Positions 24,910-37,654 of a stretch of DNA of 64,000 nt are shown piece by piece. The notes beneath the pieces are model-generated. The model saw only the letters and a list, made by a program, of their open reading frames with translations. It was not told the origin of the DNA and did not search any database. Each line of letters begins with the position of its first letter. The stretch's first letter is position 1. The position numbers and the translations under genes were made by a program. Source of the DNA: Crotophaga sulcirostris (lineage: Eukaryota; Chordata; Aves; Cuculiformes; Crotophagidae); NCBI GenBank assembly GCA_013397455.1, contig VYZB01000168.1, positions 958,839 to 1,022,838 on the forward strand, given 5' to 3'.

Positions 24910-26289
24910 GAAAAATCAACATGCCACAATTTAATGGTTGCTGATTCCATAGCTTAATTCATTATTGAAGTTTCACCTTGCTCTGAAACAATTAGGAGCG
25001 GCTCGTATGATCAGTTACAAAGTCTCAGTTGGGAGGTAGCAATTTATGTCTGAGAAGCTGAAGGTGACAACTTCAGTGCTAAAGTGCCTTTCAATTGCAT
25101 CTCCTCTCGGTTGTGATAAATGAATGCAATGATGTAAACATATTTAGGAAAAAAAAGTTAAGGAAGAGCGATGTTACACAAGAATCACAACCAATGTTGC
25201 ATGCTGATGTACAATGGTGTATGCTGTATTATTGCAACATAATAGAGTGAAACAATTGCATGTTTTCTCAGAGGAGAAAAAAATTAATGGAGAAATCTAA
25301 ATTAAATCCAGTTCTCTATTTGAAGAAGCATGATGCCATGTAAAGCCTTTTGTAAATGGGCCATCACTGAAGTCTTGCATATAAGGTACTGAATAAAGAT
25401 GCCCCATGAAGACCAAAAATTAGTGAGAAAGATGTGAGCAACTAAACTAACAAGTGCCATAATGTGAACACATGCTCCCCCTACCCTTTTAGCTCAGCAG
25501 AGTTAAATGTGCTTCAGGATGGCACCAATAACCTTGCCCAGACGTTCTTGTGTGCTGCGCTCCCACTGGGAACATTAGAATAGGTTCCAGCAGGGTGGGG
25601 ATGAGCAAAGGGGGAGCAGGTTGCTAGTCTTCAGCGATAGGCTGTTTATCCAGCTTAGCCATAAAGCAACGTAAATCAAGCATGTCATCCTACCTAATTG
25701 CATGTTCATATAGGACTTAATTGGTAATATTCCTGCAACCCAGCTCCTCAACCTTCATGTTGCATTGAGTTCCTCTCAGAGACTAATGAGCTTTATACAA
25801 CAACAAACATTTAGGTCTGTTGTTCTAATTCATTAACATAATGGGCAATACAATGAGCAGTTATGATAATAAACACTAATAAGAGGCACTAGCACATTCC
25901 TAGCAATGCCAGGGCTGTATGATGTGCCTCTATAGTGGCAACCCTGTGGTAAAAAGGGGTACAGCCCTTCCAAGTCCTCTGTCAGTAGTTACCCAGAGTG
26001 TCAGTTCCATTTCTGATAGCACTCTGTAAATAATTGCTGTTGAAGATGATGAAACAGGACCAAAACATCACAAATGTACTTTTATTTTATTGCTTTTTTA
26101 AGTGAAAGAATTTTGGAAAAGCATATATAAGACAAGGGGAATAATTTTATTGAATAGTTTTGTGAAATACACTGACCCTTCCTGATAGTTATGAACTTGG
26201 CTGCTGCCTGAAGAAATTTAAGCTGTTTTCCTGTTTGTAAAGACACCTTAGTATGTACAAGAAATGGAAACATTAACAGAGTGAAAATG
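24910..26289. other. Unique DNA with conserved-element appearance
   Basis: Two blocks, about 24930-25160 and 25480-25900, are repeat-free and rich in ATTA homeodomain cores. Each contains the same paired-type dimer site TAATTCATTA (24955-24964 and 25826-25835). Such sites are expected a few times by chance in AT-rich DNA of this length, so they are weak support. No open frame of interest overlaps them. Confidence 0.4.
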
Positions 26290-26375
26290 CGTGGGGGTTT
26301 TTTTGTTTGGTTGGTATGGTTTGGGTTTTTTTTGGTTTGTTTTTTTTTTGCTTGCTTGTTTTTTTCCCCTCACAG
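26290..26375 (+). repeat. T/G low-complexity tract ending in acceptor-like CAG
   Basis: An 80-base T- and G-only stretch with runs of up to eleven T ends in TTTTTTTCCCCTCACAG at 26359-26375, which resembles a 3' splice site. No coding frame follows, so a splice role is unproven. It may instead be a simple repeat on its own. Confidence 0.6.
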
Positions 26376-27349
26376 GTCAACCATCTTTGACTAAAATTAA
26401 TTTCCCATGATGAGCTGACACTGTAATTAACCGCTAGGACTGATTTCAAAATACATCTGTATGTGCACATACATGCTTGTATAAATTCTTTAAGACCTCA
26501 CTGAACATAACTCTGGTTCACTGTAGCTTAGTCCACTCTTCCACCAGTGTCTTGGACTTCAGATTATGTGTAGAAAAGCATGTTGCCATCAGAACAGTTC
26601 ATTCCCATTTTTATTTCTCAGACAGATAAAACCAGGTAATAACAAGGACTGTGCAGAAAAGTGTACTACTTGATACTGATTACCTTCAGCACAAACCCAT
26701 ATTCACTGGCTTCTTGCATTTTAAGGAATGATCTAAAGAAATTCAAATGTTACACTACGTGGTCCCTTCAGATTTTATTAAACTCTGGCACTTCCATCTC
26801 TTTTGGATTATAGGAGAAAATGCTTTAACCTAGTTGGGGTGGCAAGGATGCGCTACAGGTAGGACAGACCTATAGAATCATGTTTTGTTCTTTGTCATAT
26901 CAAAATAATCAGCTTGATTTAATAGTTACATGTTTGGGAAGGAATTTACCTTTTAACCTGATTGCTAAAATCATTACCACATTTACTGAACTGGTTTTCT
27001 TCCTTCCTTTGTTCCTTTTATAAACAGAGACCTTTCACTACTACAGTTATACTCAGGTTATCAGTGACAGGCAGTCCACAAGTAAAGAAATGTAAGGCTA
27101 CAAAAATGTATAATTTCTTAAATTTATGGCCAGAACTTTATTACAGTGGAAATATTTTTTTCTAATTGAAATTTACACTGCTGTTATGGCACTAATTCAA
27201 TTATTCCTTATATTTCATCCATCATATTTTTATCTTCTTGTAAAAGAAAAGTAACTTGTTTCCCTGACAAAGGTAGACTAAAGAAGGAAGGAGTGAATCT
27301 GCACTCTAACAACATCCTTTTGCAATTAATCATAAGAGCACTATTAAAA
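26376..27349. other. Non-coding DNA, no gene recognised
   Basis: AT-rich unique DNA without recognisable repeat or frame of interest. Confidence 0.55.
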
Positions 27350-27440
27350 TAAAATCATAAAATCATAAAATCATTTAGGTTGTAAAAGACCTTGAATCCA
27401 GACAACATTGAATCCAACCATTAATAATGAAACAAAACAG
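27350..27440 (-). mobile_element. CR1 LINE 3' end (short)
   Basis: The + strand begins with about two and a half AATCATAA units, followed by 'tcatttaggttgtaaaagacctt' and 'aatccaaccatta'. This is the antisense of the bird CR1 3' untranslated end, which terminates in tandem ATTCTATG-like 8-base units. Only the last ~90 bases survive, consistent with 5' truncation. CR1 insertions lack clear target duplications and none is seen. Confidence 0.8.
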
Positions 27441-28483
27441 AATAAAACCATATGGAGTAAATTTTAAATATCCCAAAGGCTTATAAGGAAAGTCCGTGCA
27501 AAAGAAACACCTAACAGTTTAATGTCATATTCCTGAAAAGCTGGACACCTCTTTAAACAGTTTAGATCAGAAATGTATTGGAGTTTAGAGAAGGGTGAAA
27601 AAATTTTTGCTCTGGTAAATGAGAAAACCTTTCAAATAAGTCATAAATCTCCTTCACAGACTTCCGGATGGTGCTGAGAATCTCTGATATGCAATGCATG
27701 GAATAAAAAAACAATCTTTTGCTGGAGGGTACATTATCTTTTATAACTTTATTGTCCCTCATGGACCCTACATATGTTGGGAGTCTGTACAATGACTCAG
27801 ACTCGGCACATGCTTTCTGCAAATAAAATGTTTCTATACAGGCAATGACTTTAACTATGGTGGGAGTTAGTATCTGTAAGGACATGAAATGACCACTCTG
27901 TTGACAGTCTCAAATGTTTATCTTCTATGTCTGTGACTCATGTGTAGTGGCAATTTCACCCATATGTTTGGCTATGAAATCCCCTCATTGAGTACTAAAA
28001 TACCAAAGGTACAGTAATTTTTCTCACAAAATCACCAATGACTCTCTTGCTATGAACTTCCCTAGGGAGAAATAAACTGAGGATTTCTCTCACAAGATTC
28101 AGAGAAGACAGGAAAGAGTGTTTCATCTAAACCATCTAGATTTTAAGCCTAGTCTCTAAGCTATTCATTTAAGCCAACACTGTATTCAATAAAGAGTGAT
28201 CTGTACCTCCACAAAAGACACTGATTCCATCCTAATACTGATAGCATCTTAGAAGTATAGGTAAATTTTCAGATGGTTAGAGGGAATCTACTATGTTGTG
28301 CTAGCTGCAGAGACAGCATAAATCGAGTAGTCCTGTGTTCAAGGATTCAGCTATTCAATGCTCCTTTGAACTCAGATGTTGCATACGCCATAGTGTTTAT
28401 GTTAGGCATCTATAGCAAGTAACTATAGCATGGTCTTCTTGGCCTCTTTAGTAAAGAAAAAGCCTAGCTTAGTTCCCATAGGA
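27441..28483. other. Non-coding DNA, no gene recognised
   Basis: A minus-strand frame of 107 codons at 27562-27885 shows no recognisable domain. No repeat is evident. The last eight bases (28476-28483) are the left target duplication of the hAT-like element. Confidence 0.55.
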
Positions 28484-28691
28484 CAGGGATGTCAAACTGA
28501 CGGCTCCCTCCTGCCGTTCTCCTGCTCCTGCAGCATAATGCGTGTCACACACTGCACACGTGCCCAGTGCTGACAGGAGCACCGGGGCAAGGAGCTCGGT
28601 GCTGCCGTGGGGTAGAAAAAAAGGTGTTGGTCCGGATGACATAAGGTGGGGGGCTGGATTCAGCCCGTGGGCCATGAGTTTGATACTCTTG
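28484..28691. mobile_element. Non-autonomous hAT-like DNA transposon
   Basis: The left end CAGGGATGTCAAACT and the inverted right end (CAAGAGTATCAAACT, read from 28691 backwards) share 11 of 15 bases. The immediate flanks ccatagga (28476-28483) and ccgtaggg (28692-28699) agree at 6 of 8 positions, matching the 8-base target duplication of hAT elements. The 208-base body has no transposase frame and is markedly richer in GC and CpG than its surroundings. The hAT superfamily is inferred from the CAGGG-type end and the duplication length. Confidence 0.7.
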
Positions 28692-29870
28692 CCGTAGGGA
28701 AATAAAAAGGCAATTACAGCAATGTTTTCCATTTATGTCTCTCTTTCACTCCGCTATGTGTCTTGCAGGAAACAACTTCTTCAGGACAGGAGATACCTTT
28801 TCATATGTTTTACACAATGTCAAGCACACAGTTTGCATGGAAGCCCTCTAACAGCCATTGCCATGAAACAATGCCATTACAGACATGGATGTGTATCAGT
28901 TCATATACCACTCATTCACAAAATCTTCTTAATTTTCTTACACAGACTGTGATCCAGAGCAGCCACAGAAAGGTGAGCTCATGCCATACCTCCCTTGAAA
29001 GGCTTTTTTTCCAATCCTCTGTCAACGTTTTTTACCGACCTGCAGCAGGAGCAAGTCTGTGATTCAAGGAGAGTGCTTATTTCGATTAATGAGGTACGAG
29101 GATGGGGAAAGACACGTTTATTTTTATCCTGGTAATTTCAAGGGATACCTTTGCCTCAGAATCGCTATTGCTGGTGCCACAAATGTTTCTGTCATCCTAC
29201 CCTTCCCTCAACAAAAACACACACCATTCTTCTTCCTTTCAGGTCTCCTTCTTCCTTATCCCAGAAGCTTTTACAAATCTTACCCCTTCCCATCAAATCA
29301 AATGTATAATGGAATTTGGTCTTGGAGAAGTGGGAGTAGGGAGAGAAGTTGATTGTTTTAGAGAGGAATATTATTCTCTGATTTCATCCGTCACAGACCT
29401 TTGTTTTTCACCATTGAAAAATTACATTGTATTTGAAGAAAATAATATTTTTTTGCAAAAAATAAGATGAGGATAGGTCTCATTGATAACTTTGAATCCC
29501 ATCTTTGACAATCTCACCATTCATTTATCTACAGCTTGACTGTGAAAGATGTATTGGTGGCAGCTTACTTAATGATTTTAGAACTAGTACTGCTGGTGCC
29601 TCAAGCCAATTTGCCACTAAACAGCAGACACTTGGAGCCTTTCCACTGTACAGTCTAATATCTGAAGGGAAAGGAGATGGGAATTGGTTTCTCTGTGTGT
29701 GATGAAAAGTTGATTCTCACCAGTAAAGATTAGAAATCTTAACAGATCTGCAGTTTTCTGATGTATATTTTAGAAGCATTTGACATTATTTGGAGTACAA
29801 ATCCATGACACGCAGAAATGGAAAGCTAAGCCTAGCCAAGAAGTGTTAACTGCCACAATAGCTAGCAAGA

Positions 29871-29898
29871 TTTCTTTCTTTCTTTATTTATTTATTTA
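29871..29898 (+). repeat. TTTC/TTTA microsatellite
   Basis: Three TTTC units merge into TTTA units. Confidence 0.85.
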
Positions 29899-30896
29899 GG
29901 AAAAGTGAACCCTAGAGTTAGCTCACAATACTGGCTGTAGTTTGAAACAAATCATTCTAGACAGTCATGCAACAGACATAAATATAACTTGAACGTTCAG
30001 ATGGGATGTCTCTGTGATAATTGCAAATGAATTTAGCTTTGATTTACAAGACATTGGACTGTTGTTAAGGCCTGCTCCTTTTTCCACACCCTTCCAAAAG
30101 AACCTTGATCAAAACACCGTAGTTATGTTTCCAGAAAGTGTGTTCATTCAGAAATTCTGAATACCTCAAGATCCTTCAACTACAACTGCAAATTTTTCAG
30201 ATGCCTCTTGCTGAATTTACTCTGACAGCGCAGAGCAGGTGGTGTCAGCCCAGGTCTCCATCAGTGACAGACATAACACCAATGCCAGCAGTTTTCCACT
30301 ACTGCTTTTTCTGACTCTCTACATAGCACAGGACTCTGAACTTTCCCATTAGCTATTTGTTAAGTACAATGACTTTTTAAGACGAAATTTATGTTCCAAA
30401 AGAGTTCTCTACTCTTTTCAAAGAAACTAATGAAAAACGCACCACTTGTTTTTCAATAGCCAGTCATACTCACTGCTTAAAAAAACCCTCATTTGTCTAA
30501 TATCACTTTCTTATCTTTGTTTCTTGTAATGTTTACTCCCTTAGACTGAAGAGTCTTTTATTACCTGGTATTTTCTTCCTTCTGAGGGCTGGCCACATGG
30601 TCATGAGATAACAAGTCAGTGCATTATGTATTGAATCATCATTGTTTCATGCATGTACCTTAAGTTTAGATGTTTAACTCGGTGACTGCTGTGCAATAAT
30701 AGTATGGTTGGATGGCTGCTGTGTCTCACCAGGATGGTGGTGACTTCATCAGTGGCAAAAATATTGTTTGTGATCATGCAACTGTGCTCAACTCCTTCCC
30801 CCTGTCTCTGATTCCCCTCCCACTCCTCATCTGTTTATGCATTTGGACATGTTGTTCCTTACTTTCTTCTAAGCTGAACTTCCCTGCCACTGTTTT

Positions 30897-30913
30897 CTCC
30901 TCCTCCTCCTCCT
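30897..30913 (+). repeat. (TCC)n microsatellite
   Basis: About five TCC units within a pyrimidine-rich stretch. Confidence 0.85.
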
Positions 30914-31109
30914 TTCCCTCACTCCCTGACTTTGTTCTGCTCCCAAAACCTGCTTGCCTTGCAACACCACCTCCTCAGCTGCTGCTGGTGGGCCAGGCAG
31001 TTTTGTTTCCTTGAGAAGCCAGTGTTAATAATGACAGAAAATCTCATTAACTTAGATTCTCTAAGTTCATTTTAATGCCAGTGGGCTACATTTAAACATC
31101 AGGAGCCAG

Positions 31110-31235
31110 TGACTTGGACTGTAAGCTCTGTGAGACAGAGTCTTTACTCTGGTTATGCACAGTAATGACATCTTCTCACTGATGATGGTTTTTATGACTT
31201 CTGGAGGCCTAGTAACAATTATAATAAGTGATTTA
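31110..31235 (+). repeat. Ancient L2/L3-type LINE 3' end
   Basis: 'gactgtaagctctgtgagac' at about 31118 followed by 'agagtcttta', then 'tctggaggcctagtaacaa' and 'ttataataagt' near 31200-31228, matches in order the terminal sequence of amniote L2/L3-type LINEs ('ttgtaagctctttggggcagggactgt ... ctcctaggtgct ... aataataa'). It is strongly diverged. Confidence 0.55.
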
Positions 31236-33460
31236 AGAGATGATCTGTGTAAGTAATTAGGTAGCTGCCTCTTCCCCTCACCTTCCCAGGACCTCTGTGC
31301 ACGTGATCTCTGTAGCCTTTGATCATCAAAATTGTAGGGACTCTTCCTGACTCTCTGTAAACCTGGACTGATTCAATCTGTGTCTGCCTTAGTTTCTCAT
31401 GAGCTGAACAATTATAATAGTTCATACTTCAAGACTATGAAGACTAAAATACTGTTTACATCATGCTTTAGGATCCTTCAGTACAAAGGCTCAGGATAAA
31501 TTCAGTGCCACGTTGCTACACAATCAGAATACTGTACAATCTCATTATTTTAATTTCACTCATGTTTTCAACTTTGGTGGATTTTTTTTCATCTCAGAAT
31601 AGATTTTCAATGGCTCCAAGGAAAGGCAGAGAGGGGGTTGCTGTTGAGTTTTATTGGAAGATGGAAAGTTGATCACCTTTTGCCCTTTTTAGAAATCTAT
31701 TAAGTATTGCAAAAGGACTGCTAAATCAGATAAAACTTTCTGGAAATAAATAAATGATTCTTCTTTCAGGTCAGAGAAGGGACAAAATTCTAACAACAAG
31801 TGTTATAAGCCTGTGTAAAATGAAACAGCTGAATTCTACACAATTTCTGTTGCTATCATTTAAATATGACCAAGCTAAGGAATCTGTTGGTTTATCCATT
31901 CCTAAGGAATCATTTCAGTGGTAGGATGCAAACACTGGCTCAGATATCTTTACAGCAGTGATAGTCATTCCTGATTAACTTCTGGCATGTTATGGCTGAA
32001 AACCACTCAGATGCTCAGGCTAATGATTCATTCCTAAGAGCAAACATTCATTGCCAAGGATCTGTTCTAGACAAGAGTTGGGGTTTCTGAAATCAGAAAG
32101 TTCTGTCTGATATTGAAAGGAACATCCCTGGACCTGTATTATTTTAACAGATTCTTGCTCACAGGCTTTATTTTCTTTTCAAATCTCTCAAGATCTCCCT
32201 TTTCCTTTCTTTCATATATTTTAGGTTTAGGAGAAAATTAACCCTTAAAAATAAATAAAGGATTTATAGCGTGATAGAGTCCTAAATTCTGTATATAACT
32301 GATGTTTGCTTGAAGCCTTTTGCAGTCCTTGTCCAGTTTCTAGGATAATGAGATACAATTTTTATATCTCTATTGCAATAATAATAATCATCTTCTTAAA
32401 TTTATATTGTGGTCATTGTGTCATCCTATCACCTTCATCTAAACTGTTTGCACAGATCATTTTGTCTTTCTGGTGCTAATCTCACTTAACATCTGGAAAA
32501 TATCTATTACAACTCACTCCCAATTTTAGGATTGACAGATGACAAAAATACGGAAATGGTTTCCATGGTCCAAGAACTTGACATATACTCCCCCCAGAAT
32601 CATGGTGTATACCTTAAAGTGTAAATGGTACCTGAATGTTAGTATTAAACAGCTAAACAGGGTGGACATATTGTCTTCAGGAGAGATATGAACAGGTCTG
32701 GGAACTGACAGAGGATGATTGTGTCATCTTCTACTACAAACTCAATTCTAGTACTGGAGTCCAACAGTTTTTGAATTTGTGTAAGATACCAAGTAAATGT
32801 ATGTTTCCTATCAGCATTGGTACCCCGCTTCCCTTTCCTATCGATATTTGAATTCAAATATTTTAGGTATTTTCCAGAGGGAGAAAAGCATTTTTCCTCC
32901 ATCTAGTCTTTCAGCCAAATGCAATTCAATCTTTTTTTTGCTTGAGTAAGTGGTGTTTTTGGTTTGAGGGGCAGATGTTGGAAAGCAGAGTGGGCTGATG
33001 TGAACAATGACAATTAAATGAATTTCATTTAGTAGGTCATAAAGTTAATGTGCTTAATTGGAACATAAGGATAGAAAAAAGAAAAGAAAAAAGAAACCCT
33101 TGTATTATCCTTTCTATTTCTTCAGCCCCTCTTTTTTTTAAGGATAGCCTATCATTAGTCATCGTGAAAGCTCTTGGTGACCACTGAAACAGAGGAGGGA
33201 CCTTTGACACAGCTTGATCAATCCTAATTGAATAAACCAGAGGGACAGCAGCCAAAAGGAGGGGAACCATTCTTTGCATTTGACAGTCTCGTCCTTTTTA
33301 GTTTGTCAGCTGTCAGAAAACATTGGGGCACTATCAGGGTGTATGTGGATGCTTTAAGTTGCCATAAATTTTTTTGCTACAAGAAGATTGTTTTAAGGCT
33401 TGAAAGGTGTTTGGTCTGCTCAGAAGATCTAAGATTTGAACAAAAGGAGATACCTGTTGG

Positions 33461-33505
33461 CATCAGTGAAGTAAATGGGAACTTCACTAAGTGAGGCTTT
33501 GTAAT
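33461..33505. repeat. Possible short palindromic repeat relic
   Basis: 'catcagtgaagtaaatggga' (33461-33480) is followed by 'acttcactaagtgaggct', giving a partially self-complementary stretch whose core resembles TGAAGTCAATGG found elsewhere in the window. It is diverged and weakly supported. Confidence 0.3.
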
Positions 33506-36500
33506 TTTTCCTCAAATTAACAGAAGGTTTGGTTCCGCTCCCCACCTAATATATCCCAATACAAATTGGTCATCAATACCCTTTTATCATTTATCCTCTA
33601 CTTTGAAATGGAGTAGGATATGTGGCAGAGAACCCCGGGAGTCAGTAATTTTTGTGACACAACATCTTTGAAGACGTTTTTTGTACACTTCTGCATTTCT
33701 CTTGAGAAGTTAATAGCTTAAGAGAAAACCTGAACTCCTAGATAAACTCCGTGCATGGGAGCAGACATTCATTGTGTTTGTACTGCCTTAAATGGTCAAT
33801 GTCCCTTTGACTTCTAAGATTCTGTCCTGCATAAACTTTAGCATAACTGTCACTGGAACTGAACAAATACTTAAGGAACATAGAAGTGAGAGATGAAAGG
33901 AGATAGAAAATGACTGTGTTTATTCTTCCTGCCCTTTGATACTTTCTCTCCCAGTTACGCTGGTATGGCATCACTGCAACAAAAGAAGTGTTTCCCATGA
34001 CGTATTTCAAGCAGTAAACAGGGGAGATAGGGAAGCAGAGTAGGAAGATCTAGAGTTGGTTTAAAAAAAGAAGAAAAGGTCTTAGACTACAGAACACTAG
34101 TGAGGACCTTCCCTTCACAATCACAACAAGCACTTTCATACTCAGCTCTGAGGTCCCTATACTAGTGTTGTTTTCCAAACTTCTTATCTTGCCCGCCATT
34201 ACACTTAATTTTTTAGAATAGACTTTGTTTCTCTTGAATATTCTTTGCATACAAGCACCAGACCACCAAGGGAATTCACTGCTTTCACATTACTTTCAAC
34301 TTAATGAGCAGTTTAAAACGCCAAAAATCTCATCCAAAACTTCATCCTATTTCTCTGTCCCAGCTATAAAAGTCCAAACAATTAAAAATGCTTAGAAGTG
34401 CCTCCAATTTTTCCTCCTATGTCAGACACAATTTCATCCAATTTGTTCTCTCACATTTTGACACATCAGACAGGAATTTAAGAGAGGTCCACACTTTTGC
34501 CATTTCCCAATCACCTCTCTTACTTCATTACTTACAAACGACACTGTTTTTTCTGCTGTAAGCCAGAGAAAGTGCACACAGAGATCACAGCTCCTCTAGT
34601 TATCAATTGCATCAAGAAGAGACCTTCTTCATGAGTTGTCATGGTCACATTTTCAGTTCTTCTGGGCAAAGTTTAGAATTTTGTATCTATTTCTAGAACA
34701 AATGATCTGCCTCAAACTCTTATTCATGTACATTCTCAAGAAGATCCATCTCCACACAATTAATTCACTGTACAACATTAATATAATTAAACAAAAAGAG
34801 CAACAACTCCAGCAAAACTGGAAAAAAAAGGAACTCTAAAAGGAAAAATTAATAACTTAAGATAGGTCAAAATGGTCATCCATACTGTTATGACTGCAAA
34901 GGTCTTAAATAGAGACTCTCTTGGACAGAGGGAGTTGACAGACATCCACAGGGAAAGACTGTTGCCAAGCTGTGATGGTGAAAGCTCCTGTCATATTCTA
35001 GAAACTGTCTCTGCACTGAAAAGCCAGGTGAGCATTACAGCCCTGGAAATAGCCATCTGAGCTCTGACAGGTCATACCTAATTCTTAATGTAAAGAATTC
35101 ACAGGAATCTGTTCTCTCATTAGCTGGCTTATGCTGAGAGATACAAAATTCACCTTGTTGCACTGGTTATTCCTGTGACAGCTGAGCAGGACTACATGTC
35201 CAGGAAGAGTAAAATGCTGTATTGTTACACTGTGTATCCACTGACAAATGCTTCCCCCTGTAGCAGCTTCACAGGATTTTAATTTCCACCTAGGGTAAAA
35301 CAGGTACTCATGTTGGCCACCAGGTAAGATCCTTTTACTCCTAGATAGGGGAGATGCCATGAGGGAGGTAGTGCAAACTATTGCCAAACATGTCTCAGAC
35401 TGTATTTTAGACTACCCTGCTGAATTTAGTCCTCTAATAAATAAACAAAAATGTGAAACTCAGCTTTCTTTGCCTTGGTGTTTTCAACATAAACTTTTGA
35501 TTCTCCAGCTACCCATGATTCACAAAGATGTGTTGAAAACCAATCTAAGACCCATCATAACTGAATACAGCACTACATTCAGCCAGGTATGGAGATTCAT
35601 GCTAGTACTTCTGTCACAGGACAGATGATGAATTGTTGGTGGTGTTTGGGAAGATTCTGCATGGCAGACCATACTGCCTTGATCTTGAGTGTCAGAGAAC
35701 AGATCCTCGTACTACTAGCAACAATGGGAATGCGTGGTTCTTATACTACTTCTTTTTATCGTAGCTAAGAGGGTTTTAATATTAGGAAAAGCAGAAGGAA
35801 AGGAAAGTTTTACGTCTGAAAGTGGGTGGCTATGAGAAATTACAAGCATAAGGTGCCAGGTTTGCTGGCAATGTTCCCTTTCAGTTTAAACAGGAAATTA
35901 AAAGGTGCAAGAAAGTCCTGTCTGTAAGTAACACATCCCATGCTTTGGATTCAAGAATACTCATTTTACTCAGGATAGAGATATCTTCTGGAGAGAGGAG
36001 GAGAAAGTAATCTATGATTGTTATCATTGATAGTCATGAATATAATGATGAACTAGTTCCTAAATGTATAGACTGTTCCATATGGATTGCCTACCTGCTG
36101 CAGGAACCAGTAAGTCAATCTCTATAGCCTATCATACACAGATGCATAACTGGATAATATTAATGGTCTTTCCTGGCCTTGACATGAATCAGGGACATGC
36201 TGAGATCTTCTCACATGTGACAACATTTTGTTTCTGGTCTATGACCATATGGAATTTCCTCCAGTCTTCCCTCACATACATGTTTCTCAACTATTTGAGC
36301 ACTAATTGTTGGCTCATATATGAACATATCATGGTGCTTTAAAGGCTTCTGCATCCCTCAACAAGGGAAAAAGTTCATAGTACAGATTCTCAAAAAGCAC
36401 AAAAGAAAAAAACATGGGAATATAGTTGTGTCCTTCACACAGATGGAAATATAACGGCAGGGGCTTGAAAAATTTTTGAACATTCAGAAGTATGGTAGTT

Positions 36501-36955
36501 CTTATTTTATCATGTGTCTCTCTGGGCCTCCCATATCCTATTATTGACCCAGTTAAGTCCAAAGGTGCATGCACTACTTTTCAGTTGTAGCACACTTTCA
36601 AAGTCATGCGTTGACAAAGATGCATTAGAAAGAGCAAACTTGTGAAGCAGAACATACATGTGTGCAGCAATGAGCAGCTTAACATTGTGTGCAATTCGGA
36701 GTTCGCTGCCATGGATCTATGGTGTTCTAGAAAGGACTCTGAGAATTTAATAGAAAGCACTCCTTACTCAAGTATTCCTTGAGTAATGTGGTACTGAAAG
36801 TTTTATGAAACTGGTGAAGAATTACTGAAGATTTTATTGTGAGGAGAGCCTTTAATAATATTGAAGTTGCCATGTCTTTAAACTTCAACTGAGGAGCAGT
36901 AAAATTTGGTGTAATTGAGAAACAGTTGCCTAGCTCATTACAAAATCAGATGTGC

Positions 36956-36969
36956 TTTTTTTTTTTTTT
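36956..36969 (+). repeat. T14 homopolymer
   Basis: Fourteen consecutive T, followed some 20 bases on by an A/G-rich stretch. Confidence 0.9.
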
Positions 36970-37654
36970 GGAAATTAATGTGAAGACAAGAGGAAAAGAA
37001 AAGAAAAAAAAAGACAAGAGAATCACTATATGGCTCATTACAAGTAAATTTGATTCTGTTCAAACAACCTTGACTGTAGAGACATTTGAATTAGCAAAAT
37101 GAGATACTTAGCAAGGGACTGCTACATCTCAGTCTTGCTGGACTGTCCTAGCTCTTCATCCCTATAGTAGAAATCAGTTGAAAAGACTCATTCATATTTT
37201 ACATCTGCTTATTACAGAGATGTTTTTTGTGTTAAGAATCTGAAAGTCCCAGATATTCTTTTCCTAAAGCAGAAACAGAATAAGGAATGATACTCTTACT
37301 CTACAAAGCAAAAAAAACCCCTCGAGTAAATTCTTGCATTATATTCTACTGTAGCAAGAGAGGGGATTTTTTTGCATATTTTTTTTGATGTTGTTCTGCC
37401 CCCTACTCCTTTTTCATAGCATAAAGTTACACTTGTTTCAGTGTATTTTAATGATAAAATCAGCACTAGTATATTATTTCATTCATTCAATAAAACTGGG
37501 GAGGAGTAAAATGCCTTTTTTCTAAGTGTGATCACATTTCTCTCTTCCTACTTCTTCTGCTAAATGTGAAAGAAAGTCCATGGAAGTAGACTCCTAACCC
37601 AAACATCAAACCATATACCAACAGGCTATAACTTGTAATCAAAGATTGACCTCC

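Larger units (their letters stand above)
28700..31109. other. Non-coding DNA, no gene recognised
   Basis: Short frames of up to 122 codons (29059-29470, two overlapping frames) have no domain. A TTTC/TTTA microsatellite lies at 29871-29898 and a (TCC)n run at 30897-30913. Nothing else is supported. Confidence 0.55.
31236..37654. other. Non-coding DNA, no gene recognised
   Basis: No supported gene over 6.4 kb. Frames stay at or below about 100 codons with no domain. Segment 33040-33300 is repeat-free and mixed in composition. A T14 run occurs at 36956-36969, followed by A/G-rich sequence to about 37020. A weak palindromic relic is listed separately at 33461-33505. Confidence 0.55.

Noticed and set aside
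19622..25835. Enrichment of paired-type TAATNNATTA sites
   Set aside because: Three noted; a rough expectation for AT-rich DNA of this length is about four, so no enrichment.
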